From: Notospermus geniculatus
Taxonomy: Eukaryota; Nemertea; Pilidiophora; Heteronemertea; Lineidae
Direction: 5' to 3'
Length of the DNA stretch: 64,000 bases
Assembly: GCA_002633025.1 (NCBI GenBank)
Contig: NMRB01003116.1
Coordinates: forward strand, 1 to 64,000
Below, piece after piece: positions 22,029 to 34,135 of this stretch. The notes under the pieces are model-generated. The model was not told the DNA's origin and did no database searches. It saw nothing but the letters and a program-made list of their open reading frames with translations. The translations under genes and the position numbers were made by a program. Numbering within the stretch: position 1 is the first letter of the stretch; each line of letters opens with the position of its first letter.

Positions 22029-25000
22029 ATGATACATAAACTATTCATTCTGGCCATCCTGAACGCCGTCCTAGCCGGTGTTATCTACTTCTGGTGGACG
22101 AGGCCAATCTCACTACCACTTAGAGAGCATCCGAACAAGGAATATGATTACATAATCGGTGAGAAACACTTTGCGTACATCACCTGTCATCCTATGCACC
22201 GTTGTATTTCGTTTTCCACGTCCACCCTTATGACACATTCCCTTAAAGCGGATTGTTCGCGTCTGTCCAAAGTGAACTAAAAATAATAAAACAACCCGTT
22301 TTATTCACAACAACAACTGGTAAATGCATTGCGGCGGCCACTCTGGAAACTGTTCCGTGGAATCTTTGACTCGGCGTGAATAGTCCGTTTTAAACGAATA
22401 AAAGGACTGAACGAACTGCACGAAGGCCTACGAAAAAGATTCCTTTCCGGCCACCGAGGCCTACTCCGGAATATTGCCACCCACCGTGCAGTGACAACTT
22501 CGCTCGCCCCACAGTCATCTTTCCTGACCCTGACTCCCACGAAAGTTTTCCATCTCTCTATCTCTTCCCACTTCGTGGTCAGTTGGCGGTGGGGCTGCAG
22601 GGTGCGTGCTCGCCAGACGACTGTCCGAGGATCCCAAGAACATGGTCTTGCTCCTGGAAGCGGGTAACGACGGTACCGCCAAGAGCCTGGCGGTCCCACT
22701 TGACGGTATGTTCCAGCTTCACACGGAAGAGCACGATTGGAGGTACAAGACCATCAAGCAGGAGAAGGCATGCCATGGATTACCAAATAAGGTACTGCAC
22801 AGTACTGGTTTTAGCAGGGTTTTCCCGATTCCTTATCGTGCGTTTTGGCTCGAAGAAATGACCCTGAGTTGTAGGTACCTGTCCCTCTCTCCCACGTAAA
22901 ATCGTAACTACTGCTCGATGCCCAGGGCGTGCAAGTGTACTCAATCGCTCCTTTGCTTCAGAAATGTCCGTGGCCTCGCGGCAAGACACTGGGCGGATCC
23001 ACCGCCATCAATGGCATGATGTACGTGAGGGGCAACAAGGCCGACTTCGATGACTGGGAGCGGGAAGGTGCCACTGGATGGAACTACGAGGAGGTGTTGC
23101 CCTATTTCAAGAAATCCGAGGGCATGGTGGATGAGGAGCTGTCGAAGTCCTGTAAGTTGTTCTGGAAGTCTCCCCACTGGATGGCTTGGCGATACTACGT
23201 CTCGAACTGCTACTCTTCTGCCCGGCCCCCTTCGGTTAGGGAATGGTTCAAGGCAAGGCCTTTAGCTCTTGCGCAAAAGGGTACAGGAAAGGTGGGCCTG
23301 TGCTGTACCATTCTTCCACCAACCGCACGGTTGTGTCTCTTGGAAAATTTGGTCAAAGGCTCATCGGAGAAGCTGACATGGCTGTCGGATGGTTGTTTGC
23401 CGCTAGAATTCTTATTTTGCCTCGTACTTCTAGCTTACCATGGGACGTCCGGACCGCTCCATGTCCAAATCATCAAATTCTCCAAGTTGGCGGACCTAGT
23501 CATGGAAGCAAGGGAAGAACTCAAAATGGGGAAGAGTGTAGACTACAATGGTGCAGAGCAGTTGGGTATTCACTACCCTCAGACTCTTATTGCTGACGGG
23601 ATCAGGGGAAGCACGTCGAGGATGTTTCTGTGGCCAGTCATGGACAGACAAAACCTGCATGTTGTCGTCCATGCCCAAGTGACTAAGGTAGTGAAAGCAC
23701 TTTTCCCCACTGTTCTGTCATTGCCGCTAGCTTGCTATCAGCACCAGTCGAATTCCCTGTTGGCAATGGGTGGATGATTGCATTTTTCAACAGCCTACAG
23801 AAGTCAACGTTGAAATTTTATTGCATGAGGAGGAACATCGCGCATCCAGGGGACTTCCCTGAACCGTGACAGAAAAGATCTTGCTCAGAATGTTTTTCCA
23901 CACTTTGACAGGTTCTCTTCGAAGGAAATACAGCCGTTGGTGTACAGTACGTCAAGAACGGTACCACGAACGAAGTCATGGCTAGGAAAGAGGTGCTACT
24001 TTCAGCCGGGGCTGTGGGAAGCCCACATCTTCTACTGCTGTCAGGTGTAGGGCCAAAGCAGCACTTACAGGACGTGGGGGTGAGCAAGAACATACTTCGA
24101 TTGTGTCCATGCACAACTCTAGACTCGAGAATGAGTCCGAGGCACTTCTTGGGATCTAAGATATCACGATGGGCACGAACCTTTATTCGGGTACCGGTAC
24201 TGCAGTCGAAACATCAGCACCTGAACTTGGTTAGCTCCCTAACGAAACCCTAGTGTGGGAGACGCTCTTGACAGGCAAAGGGTTCGGTCTCGGCAATTCC
24301 TGGCTTCCACCCACGTTGTGACCACACTCTTTCCTTAATTCTTCGGATAAAATTCCGTATGGCGGTAAACTCACTTCGCTTCTTACAGGTTCCCGTTGTA
24401 GCAGACGTCCCTGGCGTTGGAGAGAACTTGAACGATCACCTGACTGCGTGGGGTCCAGAAACGCTGATCAATGAACCTGTCGCACACGTCGGCGACGACT
24501 ACGTAGACTTTATAGAAAGAATGAAATGGGAACTTTATAAAGGAGGTGAGCATCCAACGCTGGCTTGTCACTGCAGGAGAACTACGCAATGTTCAGTTTG
24601 GCTGTGATCCAATAGGATGTCTGCGCCTTTCCTGAGTAATGGCAAAGGGATTGCCATGAGTGGCCAGCCCGTCAGCGTCGAATCGAGATTTCTCGGGCGC
24701 TCGTCCCAAGGCACCGTGAATGAAACCCACCTGAGGGTGTCTGGGAACCGGAGACTGGATTCATCCCAGGGCCTAGGAAATTCACTCACAATTCGTCTTA
24801 ACAAATGGGGTGACGCGTCTTTTTCAATGGTCTTCCAGGTTTATATTCCAAAGGTTACCAAGTCGCCAATCTTATATGGTTCCGCACAAAGTACCAGAAA
24901 GCGTCGCAAACCTGGCCCGACATAGAGATCATTATCATTCCTAATCTAGCAGGGTCTGATGCCGAGGGGTTCCATATGAAATATTATCTGGGTATTGGAG

Positions 25001-26566
25001 AAGAGGTAAGATGACAATACCTTATTTGGAACACCAGTTGTGTCCGAGTTCAGCTTGGACATGGTGATTTCAAAGTGTCTATGCTCGTTCCATATTCCAA
25101 CTTGAACTAAGTCGAACATGGGCAACCTCCGACTGTCAAGCGGGTACTACGACTGACCGACGCATGAAACTCTCCTAAGCCCAGGTGTTCACAATATTTT
25201 CAATTTCGGCAGCTCTGGAACAAATACTACAACTACCGTCGCGGTCACCATGGATACACGGCCATGATGTATGTGACCCGTCCAAAAGCTAAAGGCACCA
25301 TCAGGTTGAAAAGCAAAGATCCGATGGTACACCCAGAGATCGACCCCAAATATAACACAGAGGATGATATGAACAGACTGGTTGAGGGTAAGAAAGAGTT
25401 TTCTAAGCGAAATATACCGCCCCAGTTATAATAATAATAATAATAAAAGAATTTGTATAGCGCCACTTTAAACCTAATTGTCAGTGGCGCTTTACATAAA
25501 GTACATGTAGAAGTAAGCGACCGGAATTAAAACATTTTGGTTAAAATATCTAGAATGACTGATTAAAAAGATACGTTTTAAGACATTTTTTAAAACTATT
25601 GACTGTCTGACATTGCCTGACAGCCAATGGGAGTTGGTTCCAGAGCCGTGAGGCGCCGGCACTGTATGCCCTATCACCAGCCGTCCTCTTTCTGGCTTTA
25701 TAGTGTGCCAGTCTAGGTGCGGCTCCAGCCCTGGTATTTCTTCCTGCATGAAAGAGGGGCAGCTGAAGATATGACTCGCCCTAACTGTCGTTCGTGGAGG
25801 ACAGCCGTGGCCTCGTGGTTCACGCGTTGGCCTCTCAGCTGGAAGTTAAGCAACCTTCCGTGGTAGGCCTACCGCACTTGGTACTCAAAGCCTTCTCAAG
25901 CTTACGTTTCCCTCCCTTCTTTCCCTCCAGCATGTCACTTTATGGAGAGACTAGCCAAGACATCCCCCATGCAGAAGATAGGTGCCCGCCTTCGAGCAAC
26001 TGAGAGGAAGTTTCCCGGCTGTGAGCATCTCGAGGCGGGAACGGACGCCTACTGGAAGTGCTTCCTCCCAAGAGCTACCATGACCATCTACCATCCAGCT
26101 GGGTCGAACAAGATGGGGGCTGTGTCCGACCCAATGGCAGTGGTGGATCCAGAACTCAGGTAAGGGCAAGGTAGACTTCCGAAGGTGTGCTCCACTGATC
26201 AGGATCCATCATGTCCATTTTGTGGAGCCAATGAATGCGTAAAATTTGAAGTTGTAGACGCGATGGTCTTTCGCATCCACTCTTCATTAACTAGAGAAGG
26301 CGACCAACTCTGGCGGCGCAGTTGGGCCTACTCCGAGTTACCCCTGCACTGTTTTGTCTACAGTGCCTGTAACGCCGTATCTGGCTCCCACCCCTAACCA
26401 GTGGTATCTTTGCAGGGTTAAAGGTGTGAAGAACCTAAGGGTCGTTGATGCATCCGTCATGCCATTCGTGGTGTCTGCGAACACCGAAGCAGCCACTGTC
26501 ATGATAGCGGAGAAGGCCTCGGACTTAATCAAGGGGATCAAGTCGGCCAAGGACATGAAATTGTGA
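22029..26566 (+). CDS. Gene C: GMC-family FAD oxidoreductase (choline/glucose dehydrogenase-like), 10 exons
   Basis: Exons: 22029-22158, 22583-22791, 22962-23151, 23434-23687, 23912-24079, 24389-24545, 24839-25005, 25213-25387, 25931-26159, 26416-26566. The total is 1830 nt, 609 residues. The start lies in a strong context (gccaccATGa). Residues 4-24 form a membrane anchor. YDYIIVGGGAAG is the FAD motif (~39-50), [18 protein letters not shown] signature 1 (~120) and [17 protein letters not shown] signature 2 (~292); NLNDH is intact. The active-site histidine is present ([10 protein letters not shown], ~538), but the second position, normally Asn or His (NAPTIM), is Glu (TEAATVM, ~584). Exon 4 equals exons 4 and 5 of A and B fused. 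Intron 3 is 282 nt and open in frame, so retaining it would not stop translation. The enzyme should oxidise an alcohol using FAD; the substrate is unknown. AATAAA at 26797 ends the likely 3' UTR. Confidence 0.9.
25418..25790. mobile_element. Dispersed retro-like repeat with (ATA)n end in intron 8 of gene C
   Basis: An (ataataata) run at ~25425 is followed by 'tagcgccacttt' and the near-complement 'agtggcgctttacataaagt', then ~250 bp of GC-richer sequence ('gagccgtgaggcgccggcac'). Genes D and E lack it at the same intron, so it inserted in C alone. It resembles LINE 3' ends seen in marine invertebrates; the family was not identified. Confidence 0.5.
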
Positions 26567-28011
26567 AGAATTATGGCATTGATTTGATAACAAACACTTG
26601 ATTAACTAACGGCCTGAAGATTTTAATCTCGGACTATACGGTTCGATGGAGAACCGTGTTTGCCCGAATGAACAGATTTCAAACATTGTTTGTCAATAAT
26701 CCATCAGGGTTCTCAGAATATGTCTCAGGATGATTTGATTTGTTCCTGTTTTTAGTGAAGTGTGGTGTCATTGTATTAGAATTGACGCTCAACGTTAATA
26801 AAAAGGCACATTTTGGTCCCTTTCGTGTACTCTAGTTTCTTCAAAGGAACAAAATTTGTGGGCATGAGGAAAATCGCTCTGGGTGTGGCACTGATTGACG
26901 GCGGTTAGCAGAAAGAAATTAACGTCCTAAAGGCCTGTCTACACGATCATACATTTGTTCAAAACATCATCATACATTTGTATGATGATGTTCATGGACA
27001 GATATTTGATTGTGTAGGCTGTTTTCCCAACAAACTTGAACAGCAACCAACATGTATGATGATGTTCAAATTTGTGTGATGATGTTCACGNNNNNNNNNN
27101 NNNNNNNNNNNNNNNNNNNNNNNNCACCAAAAGATTGACGGATTAAGATGCAACGAGATAGTAGGGGAGGCATTGTTAAACGTGTCTCTCTGTTTTTGAG
27201 TGTCCGCCATACAATGAAGCGGACATTCTCACAGGGAGGCATTCTCATTCATTACACCTGCCTATAGCGGCCAGTAGGTCACAAGATAATTTCATTCCTA
27301 TGAGTCGGCCGACATTGTGTAAAATCAATAAGAGAGAGGAGAGCAAGCGAGAGTCCTGGGATTCGAATGGTTTGATCAAGATCAGTGATCTGTCCGGTAG
27401 GTTGTTTGACGTTTTCCTCCTGTAGCCAGGAGGAAAACGCCTGTAGCCATGATACCACCACGCAGGTCATCGCTTCGCTTGGTATGACAATCTTCATCGA
27501 CATCGTTTTCAATCACCAACATCATCTTGACACTTGGATGCATGCTTCACAGCGTCAACCTCAAATGCTGCCAAAATGGTCCAAGGGCCTATAGATGGCA
27601 AACAGCCTTGGATGGCAAATCTACGTACGGTAGCCAAACGCGTTCCCCATAGTTAGACTACCCCAGTCTATCAATGTCCCCACCACAGTTGCACAGTTGG
27701 CTGGACGACGACCGACTAGGCCTAATGAGATCAATGTCGATTATGATCAATATGATCATGATCCAGGCCATGTACTCTCAACAAGCTCGCACATTACCCA
27801 TAGACAGACATGCCACTAAAGCATATGGCTCTCTCACTTCCAGAGGCCCAGTATGACGTACATGTAGTCCTGGGCCTAGCTTTCATATCCGAGGTAAAGC
27901 AAGGCGAACCCGGCGGGCAATATAGCTCTGTGCTCTGCGCCCTACCCTACTTTCCATATCTAGATCTATTTTCAGATGGTTTTTTCGTTCTTCCTTTTCA
28001 GAAGGACCATC
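26567..28011. other. C-D intergenic region with gap 27091-27124
   Basis: 26567-26910 is the 3' flank of gene C, shared with 32936-33260 after gene D, and carries AATAAA at 26797. Short 'catacatttgtatgatgatg' repeats flank the 34-base gap. 27125-27540 is the conserved upstream block of gene D, and 27880-28011 the immediate leader, with a 'ccttttcag' acceptor just before 'aaggaccatcATG'. Confidence 0.6.
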
Positions 28012-31000
28012 ATGATACATAAACTATTCGTATTAGCCATCTTGAACGCCATCCTAGCCGGTGTTATCTACTGGTGGACCAGGCCAATCTCATTACCACT
28101 TAGAGAGCATCCGAACAAGGAGTATGATTACATAATCGGTGAGTAGGCCTACACCATCTTTCAGCCCATGCACTGTCGTATTCCATTGTCCATATCCACC
28201 CCTATGACCTTTGAGGCAAGGACTGTACGTGGAACTGCAAAGGCCAAGGCGAATGTTCACACAACTGACCCACACTTGACACTAGCGGCGAAATATCGTG
28301 CCTCATTTCACCACTAGCGTAGGTGGAAGGCCGCCATTTTGGATTTTGCCGGCGCGCATGTAGAAAGAGTTCGGTCGGCCTAATTACACAATTCTTTCTA
28401 ATTAGTATTCAGTTCATTTCTAATACCACTTGTTATCAACACGAAGTCCTTTTAGTCTGAAAATATTCGCCTGGAACCCAACAGCACCACTTTTCAGCAT
28501 CATCTATCATCTAGCGTAGATGCCACTGGGTTGGCGGTGACACGGCTGGCCTGTTCACGATGGTTAAAAACCTTTACCAAAATGTAGTAATCTGCACTAC
28601 TTTCAAGATGGAAACCTAGCACCTGCGCTAGTGGTGTTATAGAAGATAACGCCATCTAGTGTCAAGTGTGACAACTGACCACCAAAGTGCGAGTTCTTTG
28701 CCGCCCAGTGATCTGCTGTCGCTGGAAAGAAAACGGTCCGTCACTCTGAAATGCAGCCACCCGTACAGTGGCAACTTTGCTGGCGGGACCGAAAGGCCCA
28801 ACAATCATCTGACCCTGTCATGCCCTGACTTCATCTCTGTCTCTTCCCACTTCATGAGAGCAGTCGGCGGTGGGGCTGCAGGGTGCGTGCTCGCCAGACG
28901 ACTGTCCGAGGATCCCAAGAACATGGTCTTGCTCCTGGAAGCGGGCAACGACGGTACCGCCAAGAGCCTGGCGGTCCCCTTCGACGGTATGTTACAGCTT
29001 CACACGGAAGAGCACGATTGGAGGTACAAGACCATCAAGCAGGAGAAGGCATGTCATGGCTTGCCAAATAAGGTACTGCACAGTAGCTGGTTTTAGTAGG
29101 GTTTGTCTGAATCCTTTTCGTGTGTTTTGGCTCGAAGACTGGCGCTGAGTTGAGTTGTAGGCTACCTGTCCCTCTCTCCTGCGTAAAATCGTACTACTGC
29201 TCGATACAGAGTGTGAAGGCCTCTCAATCGTTCCTCTGCTTCAGGAATGTCGGTGGCCTCGCGGCAAGGCACTGGGTGGATCCACGGCCATCAATGGCAT
29301 GATGTACGCGAGGGGCAACAAAGCTGACTTCGATGACTGGGAGCGGGAAGGTGCTACTGGATGGAACTACGAGGAGGTTCTGCCCTATTTCAAGAAATCC
29401 GAGGGCATGGCGGATGAGGAGCTGTCGAAGTCCTGTAAGTTGTTCTGGAAGTCTCCCCACTGATTTCTTGGTGTCTGCCTAGAGTCGGTCTCGAACTGCA
29501 ACTCTTCTGCCTGGCCCCCTTCAGCTAGGGATGCGTACAATGTACCGGTAGGCCTACGCCTTTCAGCTCTTAAACCAATAGGGGTAGATGGGCCTGTGCT
29601 TTGCAATCCTGCAACCGTGTCTCTGGGAAAAGTTTGGTCCTACTTCCAGCTTACCATGGGACGTCCGGACCGCTCCATGTCCAAATCACCAAATTCTCCA
29701 AGTTGGCGGAGCTGGTCATGGAAGCAAGGGAAGAACTCAAAATGGGGAAGAGTGAAGACTATAATGGTGCAGAGCAGTTGGGCATTCACCACCCTCAGAC
29801 TCTTATTGCTGACGGGATCAGGGGTAGCACGTCGAGGATGTTTCTGTGGCCAGTCATGGACAGACAAAACCTGCATGTTGTCGTCCATGCCCAAGTGACT
29901 AAGGTAGTGAAGGCACTTTGCTCCATCAGTGTTCTGGTGTTGCCTCAAGCTTGTTATCCCTTCAATTCGCTGTTGGCCATGGTGGATGATTGCATTTTTC
30001 AACAGTCTACAGAAGTCGACGTTGAAATTTTATTGCATGAGGAGGAACATCGCGCATCCAGGGGACTTCCCGAAACTGTGACAGGAAAGATCTTGCTCAG
30101 AACATTTTTCCACACTTTGGCAGGTTCTCTTCGAAGGAAATACAGCCGTTGGTGTAGAGTACATCAAGAACGGTACCAAGAACGAAGTCATGGCTAGGAA
30201 AGAAGTGCTACTTTCAGCCGGGACTGTGGGAAGTCCACATCTTCTACTGCTATCAGGTGTAGGGCCGAAGCAGCACTTGCAGGACGTGGGGGTGAGCAAG
30301 AACATACTTCGATTGTGTCCATGCGCAACTCTAGTCTCGAGAAAGAGTCCGAGGCACTTCTTTGGTCCTAGATATTACGATGGGTACGAACCTTGCTTCG
30401 GGTAGGCCTACTGCAGTCGAAACTCGGCATCTGAAATTGGTTCAGCTCCCAAAGGGAACTGTAGTGTGGGAGACGCTCTTGAAAGGCAAAGGGTTCAGTC
30501 TCGGCAATTCCCGGCTTCCACCCACGTTACATTGTGACCTCACTCTTTCCTTCTTGATAAAATTCCATATGGCGGTCAACTGACTTCGCTTCTTACAGGT
30601 TCCCGTTGTGGCAGACGTCCCTGGTGTTGGAGAGAACTTGAACGATCATCTGACTACGTGGGGTCCAGAAACGCTGATCAATGAACCTGTCGCACACGTC
30701 GGAGATGACTATGTAGACTTTATAGAAAGAATTAAATGGGAACTTTATAAAGGAGGTGAGCATCCAACGCAATCTCCAACGCAGAGGTCAGACGGGTTTC
30801 ACCTTACAAGTGGAGCACACCCCGAAAACGCGGAATGATACTGTACCTCTGGGCTTGCGAGACTGCATCCAATGTTTGCTTGTCACTGCAGGAGAATGTA
30901 GTCTATGCAATGTTGAGTTTGGTTGCTATGAGGTTCCTGATTGGATGTTCGCCAACCCTTCCCGAGTAATGGCGAAGGGGTCGACACGAGTGGCCAGCCA

Positions 31001-32935
31001 GTCAGCGTCGAATCGAGATTTCTCGGTCGCTCGTTCCAGGGCACCGACGGTGGGTCCCAGTCTCTCGTGGAAATCCACCTGAGGGTGTCTGGACGCAAAT
31101 TCAGTCACAATTCGTCTTAGCAATGAGATGACCCGTCATTTTCAATGGTCTTCCAGGTTTATATTCCAAGGGTTTCCAGATCGCCAATCTCATATGGTTG
31201 CGCACAAAGTACCAGAAAGCGTCGCAAACCTGGCCTGACATAGAGATCATTGTTATTCCGAATCTGGCTGGGTCTGATGCCGAGGGGTTCCATATGAAAT
31301 ATTATCTGGGTATTGGAGAAGAGGTAAGGTGACCAACCTTATTTGGAACACACTTGTTTCCGAGTTCAGCTTGGACATGGTGATTTCAAACTGTCATGTT
31401 CCTTCCGTATTCCAACTTGAACTAAAGTCGAACACAAGTAACCCCTGCCTGTCACACGGATACTGTGACTGACGGACGCATGAAACTCACTGCCTAGCCT
31501 AGGCTCAAGTGTTTACAATATTTTCAATCTCGTCAGCTCTGGAACAAATACTACAACTACCGTCGCGGTCACCATGGATACACGGCCATGATATATGTGA
31601 CGCGTCCAAAAGCTAAAGGCACCATCAGGCTGAAGAGCAAAGATCCGATGGTACACCCAGAGATCGACCCCAAATATAACACAGAGGATGATATGAACAG
31701 ACTGGTTGAGGGTAAGAGAGATGTTTTCAAAGTGAAATATAGGCCTAAACTCTTAGCCAAAAAGGTTCTTTAGGGGTTCTTTGTGCCACACCAGAGGAAC
31801 CCCAAGGTTCTATATAGAACCTTCTGTAAAGAACCCGAAAGGGTTCCGTATAGGACCTTTCTGTCGCCAAAGAACCCATAAAGGTTCCAGTTAGAACCCT
31901 TTTCTGAGGGAAAGGTTCTATCTGGAACCTCTAAAGGTTCTTAAACAACCCAGGGGTTCTTAAATCAGAGGGTTCTCCTGGTGTGGCACCAAAGAACCTT
32001 TTCGGCTAAGAGTGTAGGCCTACCCCCTCACGGCCTGTCATGCCTGTGGATGGCATGGTCTAACCACCGGTCGTGAAGGATTATTTCTTGGTGCGTTGGA
32101 AGTCAAGCAACGTTGAGTGCGGTCAGTACATGTACTTGAAGTACATGCAGGTAGACCTACTCTTCTGCTTACGGTCAGTACTTGAAGTAAGTAGGCCTAC
32201 CGTACGCCTACTTACTCAAAGCCTTCTCAAGCTTACGTCTCCCTCGCTTCTTTCCTTCCCAGCATGTCACTTCATGGAGAGACTAGCGAAGACATCACCC
32301 ATGCAGAAGATAGGTGCCCGCCTTCGAGCGACTGAGAGGAAGTTTTCCGGCTGTGAGCATCTCGAGGCGGGAACAGATGCCTACTGGAAGTGCTTCCTCC
32401 CAAGAGCTACCATGACCATCTTCCATCCAGCTGGGTCGAACAAGATGGGGGCTGTGTCCGACCCAATGGCAGTGGTGGATCCAGAACTCAGGTAACGAAG
32501 CCTTCCGAAGGTGTGCTCCACTGATCAGGATCCATCATGTCCAATTTGTGGAGCCAATCTTGGAGGAATTCAATATAATTCCTCCAAGAGCCAATGAATG
32601 CCTAAAATTTGAAGTTGTGGACCCGATGGTCTTTCGCATCCACTCTTCATTAACTAGAGAAGGCGACCAACTCTGGCGGCGCTGTTATAGGCCTACTCTC
32701 AGTTACCCCTGCACTGTTTTGTCTAAAGTGCCTGTAACGCCGTATCTGGCTCCCATCCCCTATTCATCCATGGTATCTTTGCAGGGTTAAAGGTGTGAAG
32801 AACCTAAGGGTCGTCGATGCATCGGTCATGCCGTTCGTGGTGTCGGCGAACACCGAAGCAGCCACCGTCATGATAGCGGAGAAGGCCTCGGACTTAATCA
32901 AGGGCATCAAGTCGGCCAAGGACATGAAATTGTGA
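28012..32935 (+). CDS. Gene D: GMC-family FAD oxidoreductase, tandem paralogue of gene C
   Basis: Exons: 28012-28138, 28864-29072, 29245-29434, 29650-29903, 30124-30291, 30599-30755, 31157-31323, 31537-31711, 32263-32491, 32785-32935. The total is 1827 nt, 608 residues. The protein is nearly identical to C in every exon: anchor [23 protein letters not shown] motif, both GMC signatures, NLNDH, the active-site histidine ([10 protein letters not shown], ~537) and the unusual Glu (TEAATVM, ~583). Intron 1 carries a 400 bp element with a 10-bp target duplication. Intron 8 carries a 267 bp hAT-like MITE. The 3' flank has AATAAA at 33149. High identity to C in introns as well as exons shows a recent duplication. 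Function as for C, unless the Glu substitution disables the enzyme. Confidence 0.9.
28271..28670. mobile_element. MULE-like 400 bp element in intron 1 of gene D
   Basis: The ends CACACTTGACACTAG and CTAGTGTCAAGTGTG are inverse complements, flanked by the 10-bp direct repeat ACAACTGACC (28261-28270 and 28671-28680). Gene E has a single ACAACTGACC with no insert at about 41447, an empty site. A 9-11 bp target is typical of Mutator-like elements. No transposase frame is seen. Confidence 0.85.
31748..32014. mobile_element. hAT-like MITE in intron 8 of gene D, flanked by TAGGCCTA on both sides
   Basis: The inverted ends are built on ACTCTTAGCCAAAAAGGTTC, and the interior is a set of 'aaaggttct' repeats in both orientations. 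The 8 bases on each side are identical (TAGGCCTA at 31740-31747 and 32015-32022), fitting the 8-bp duplication of hAT elements. Genes C and E lack it. Confidence 0.75.
32559..32588. repeat. Perfect 12-bp-arm hairpin in intron 9 of gene D
   Basis: CTTGGAGGAATT and AATTCCTCCAAG flank a six-base loop. Genes C and E lack this insert at the same place, where 'gtggagccaatgaatgc' runs through. Confidence 0.7.
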
Positions 32936-34133
32936 AGAATTATGGCATTTATTTGATTACAAACACTTGATTATCTAACGGCCTAACGATTTTAATCTCG
33001 GACTACGCGGTTCGATTGAGAACCACGTCTGCCAATGAACATTGTTGTCGTCCATCAGGGTGTCTCAGAATGGGGACACAGGATGATTTGACTCGTTCCC
33101 GTTTTGTAGGAGTGTGGTGTCTTTGCATTCGAATTGACACTCAACGTTAATAAAAAGGCACATTTTGGCCCCTTTCGTGTGCTCTAGTTTCTTCAAGGGA
33201 ACAAAATCAGCGGGCATGAGGAAAATCGCTCTGGGTGTGGCACTGATTGACGGCGGTACAGTTGTAGCAGAAACAAATTTACTTCCTAAGAATATGTTAG
33301 CGTGTTGGCCATCGCGATACTCATGGCCAAATACTGACAGCACCATAATTCGGATAAGGACAAACTTAATTCGCAACAGGGCCACGGAAATGTCAAAGGG
33401 ACATACAGTTCTCTAGACATTGATACTCGAACAGAATGGTGTCAATGATCTTCTGGAAGTGCCTGCTGACAAAGTTAAGACTTACCTGATTTGGGCATGG
33501 ATGGTTTGCCCCAGAAAAACGCTACCACTACTATACATGTAACTGTGAGACACCTCAGTATACGTAAATGAAGTCCATGACTGTGCAACGAATGGAGGGG
33601 GGGGGGGCGCTGAATGACATCGGGGAGTCTTCTCTAAAAATAGTAGACCTGTCTAAAAATGCTTACCAATATACATGTATCTCTCAATTCCTTGTATAGT
33701 TTGATATCTAAAACTAGGAATGCAATGAGGAAAGTATGAAGACCTTTACCTAGTGGACTATAGTAGCCGGCAGGTAATTTCACCTCACAGCCGTGAGCAG
33801 AGTAGCTTGTGATGGCCTCCTCCGTACTTACCAGGGCCAATAATGCTATAGCGTCGGCCCTGACGGAAAAATGAAATACAAATGAGCAGAGCCCCCAGGT
33901 GGACTAATTAAGGGTCAACTACTAGGCCTATCTCGGAAGTGGTAGGAATCCAACCTGTGTGGGACGCCGGGGAGACGAGGGGCGAGCCTTCAAACGATTT
34001 TTTCTTCACGGTCCTCACTGCTTTTAGTCTCTATTTCATATGAAATGATTCGACTTCATCAATGATAATATGCAAAATGCGTCTTTTTCTTTGAACGCCT
34101 TCGGGTGCAATATTTTTCACTTCCCCGTTTGCC
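32936..34133. other. 3' flank of gene D and upstream flank of the E unit
   Basis: 32936-33260 matches the gene C 3' flank. 33545-33760 matches pieces of 46690-46790 and 47250-47355 after gene E ('cctcagtatacgtaaatgaa', 'tagtttgatatctaaaact'), so the duplication extends well past the genes. 33770-34133 matches 19125-19415. No protein-coding exon is supported. Confidence 0.6.
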
Positions 34134-34135
34134 NG

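Noticed and set aside
22929-23777. A 282-residue continuous frame in gene C as a stand-alone gene
   Set aside because: It is exon 3, the open intron 3, exon 4 and part of intron 4 of gene C. D and E show the true exon borders.
33634-33840. A conserved minus-strand peptide shared with 47260-47360
   Set aside because: The similarity comes from duplicated DNA flanking D and E. The frame ends differ and no exon borders or domain are seen.
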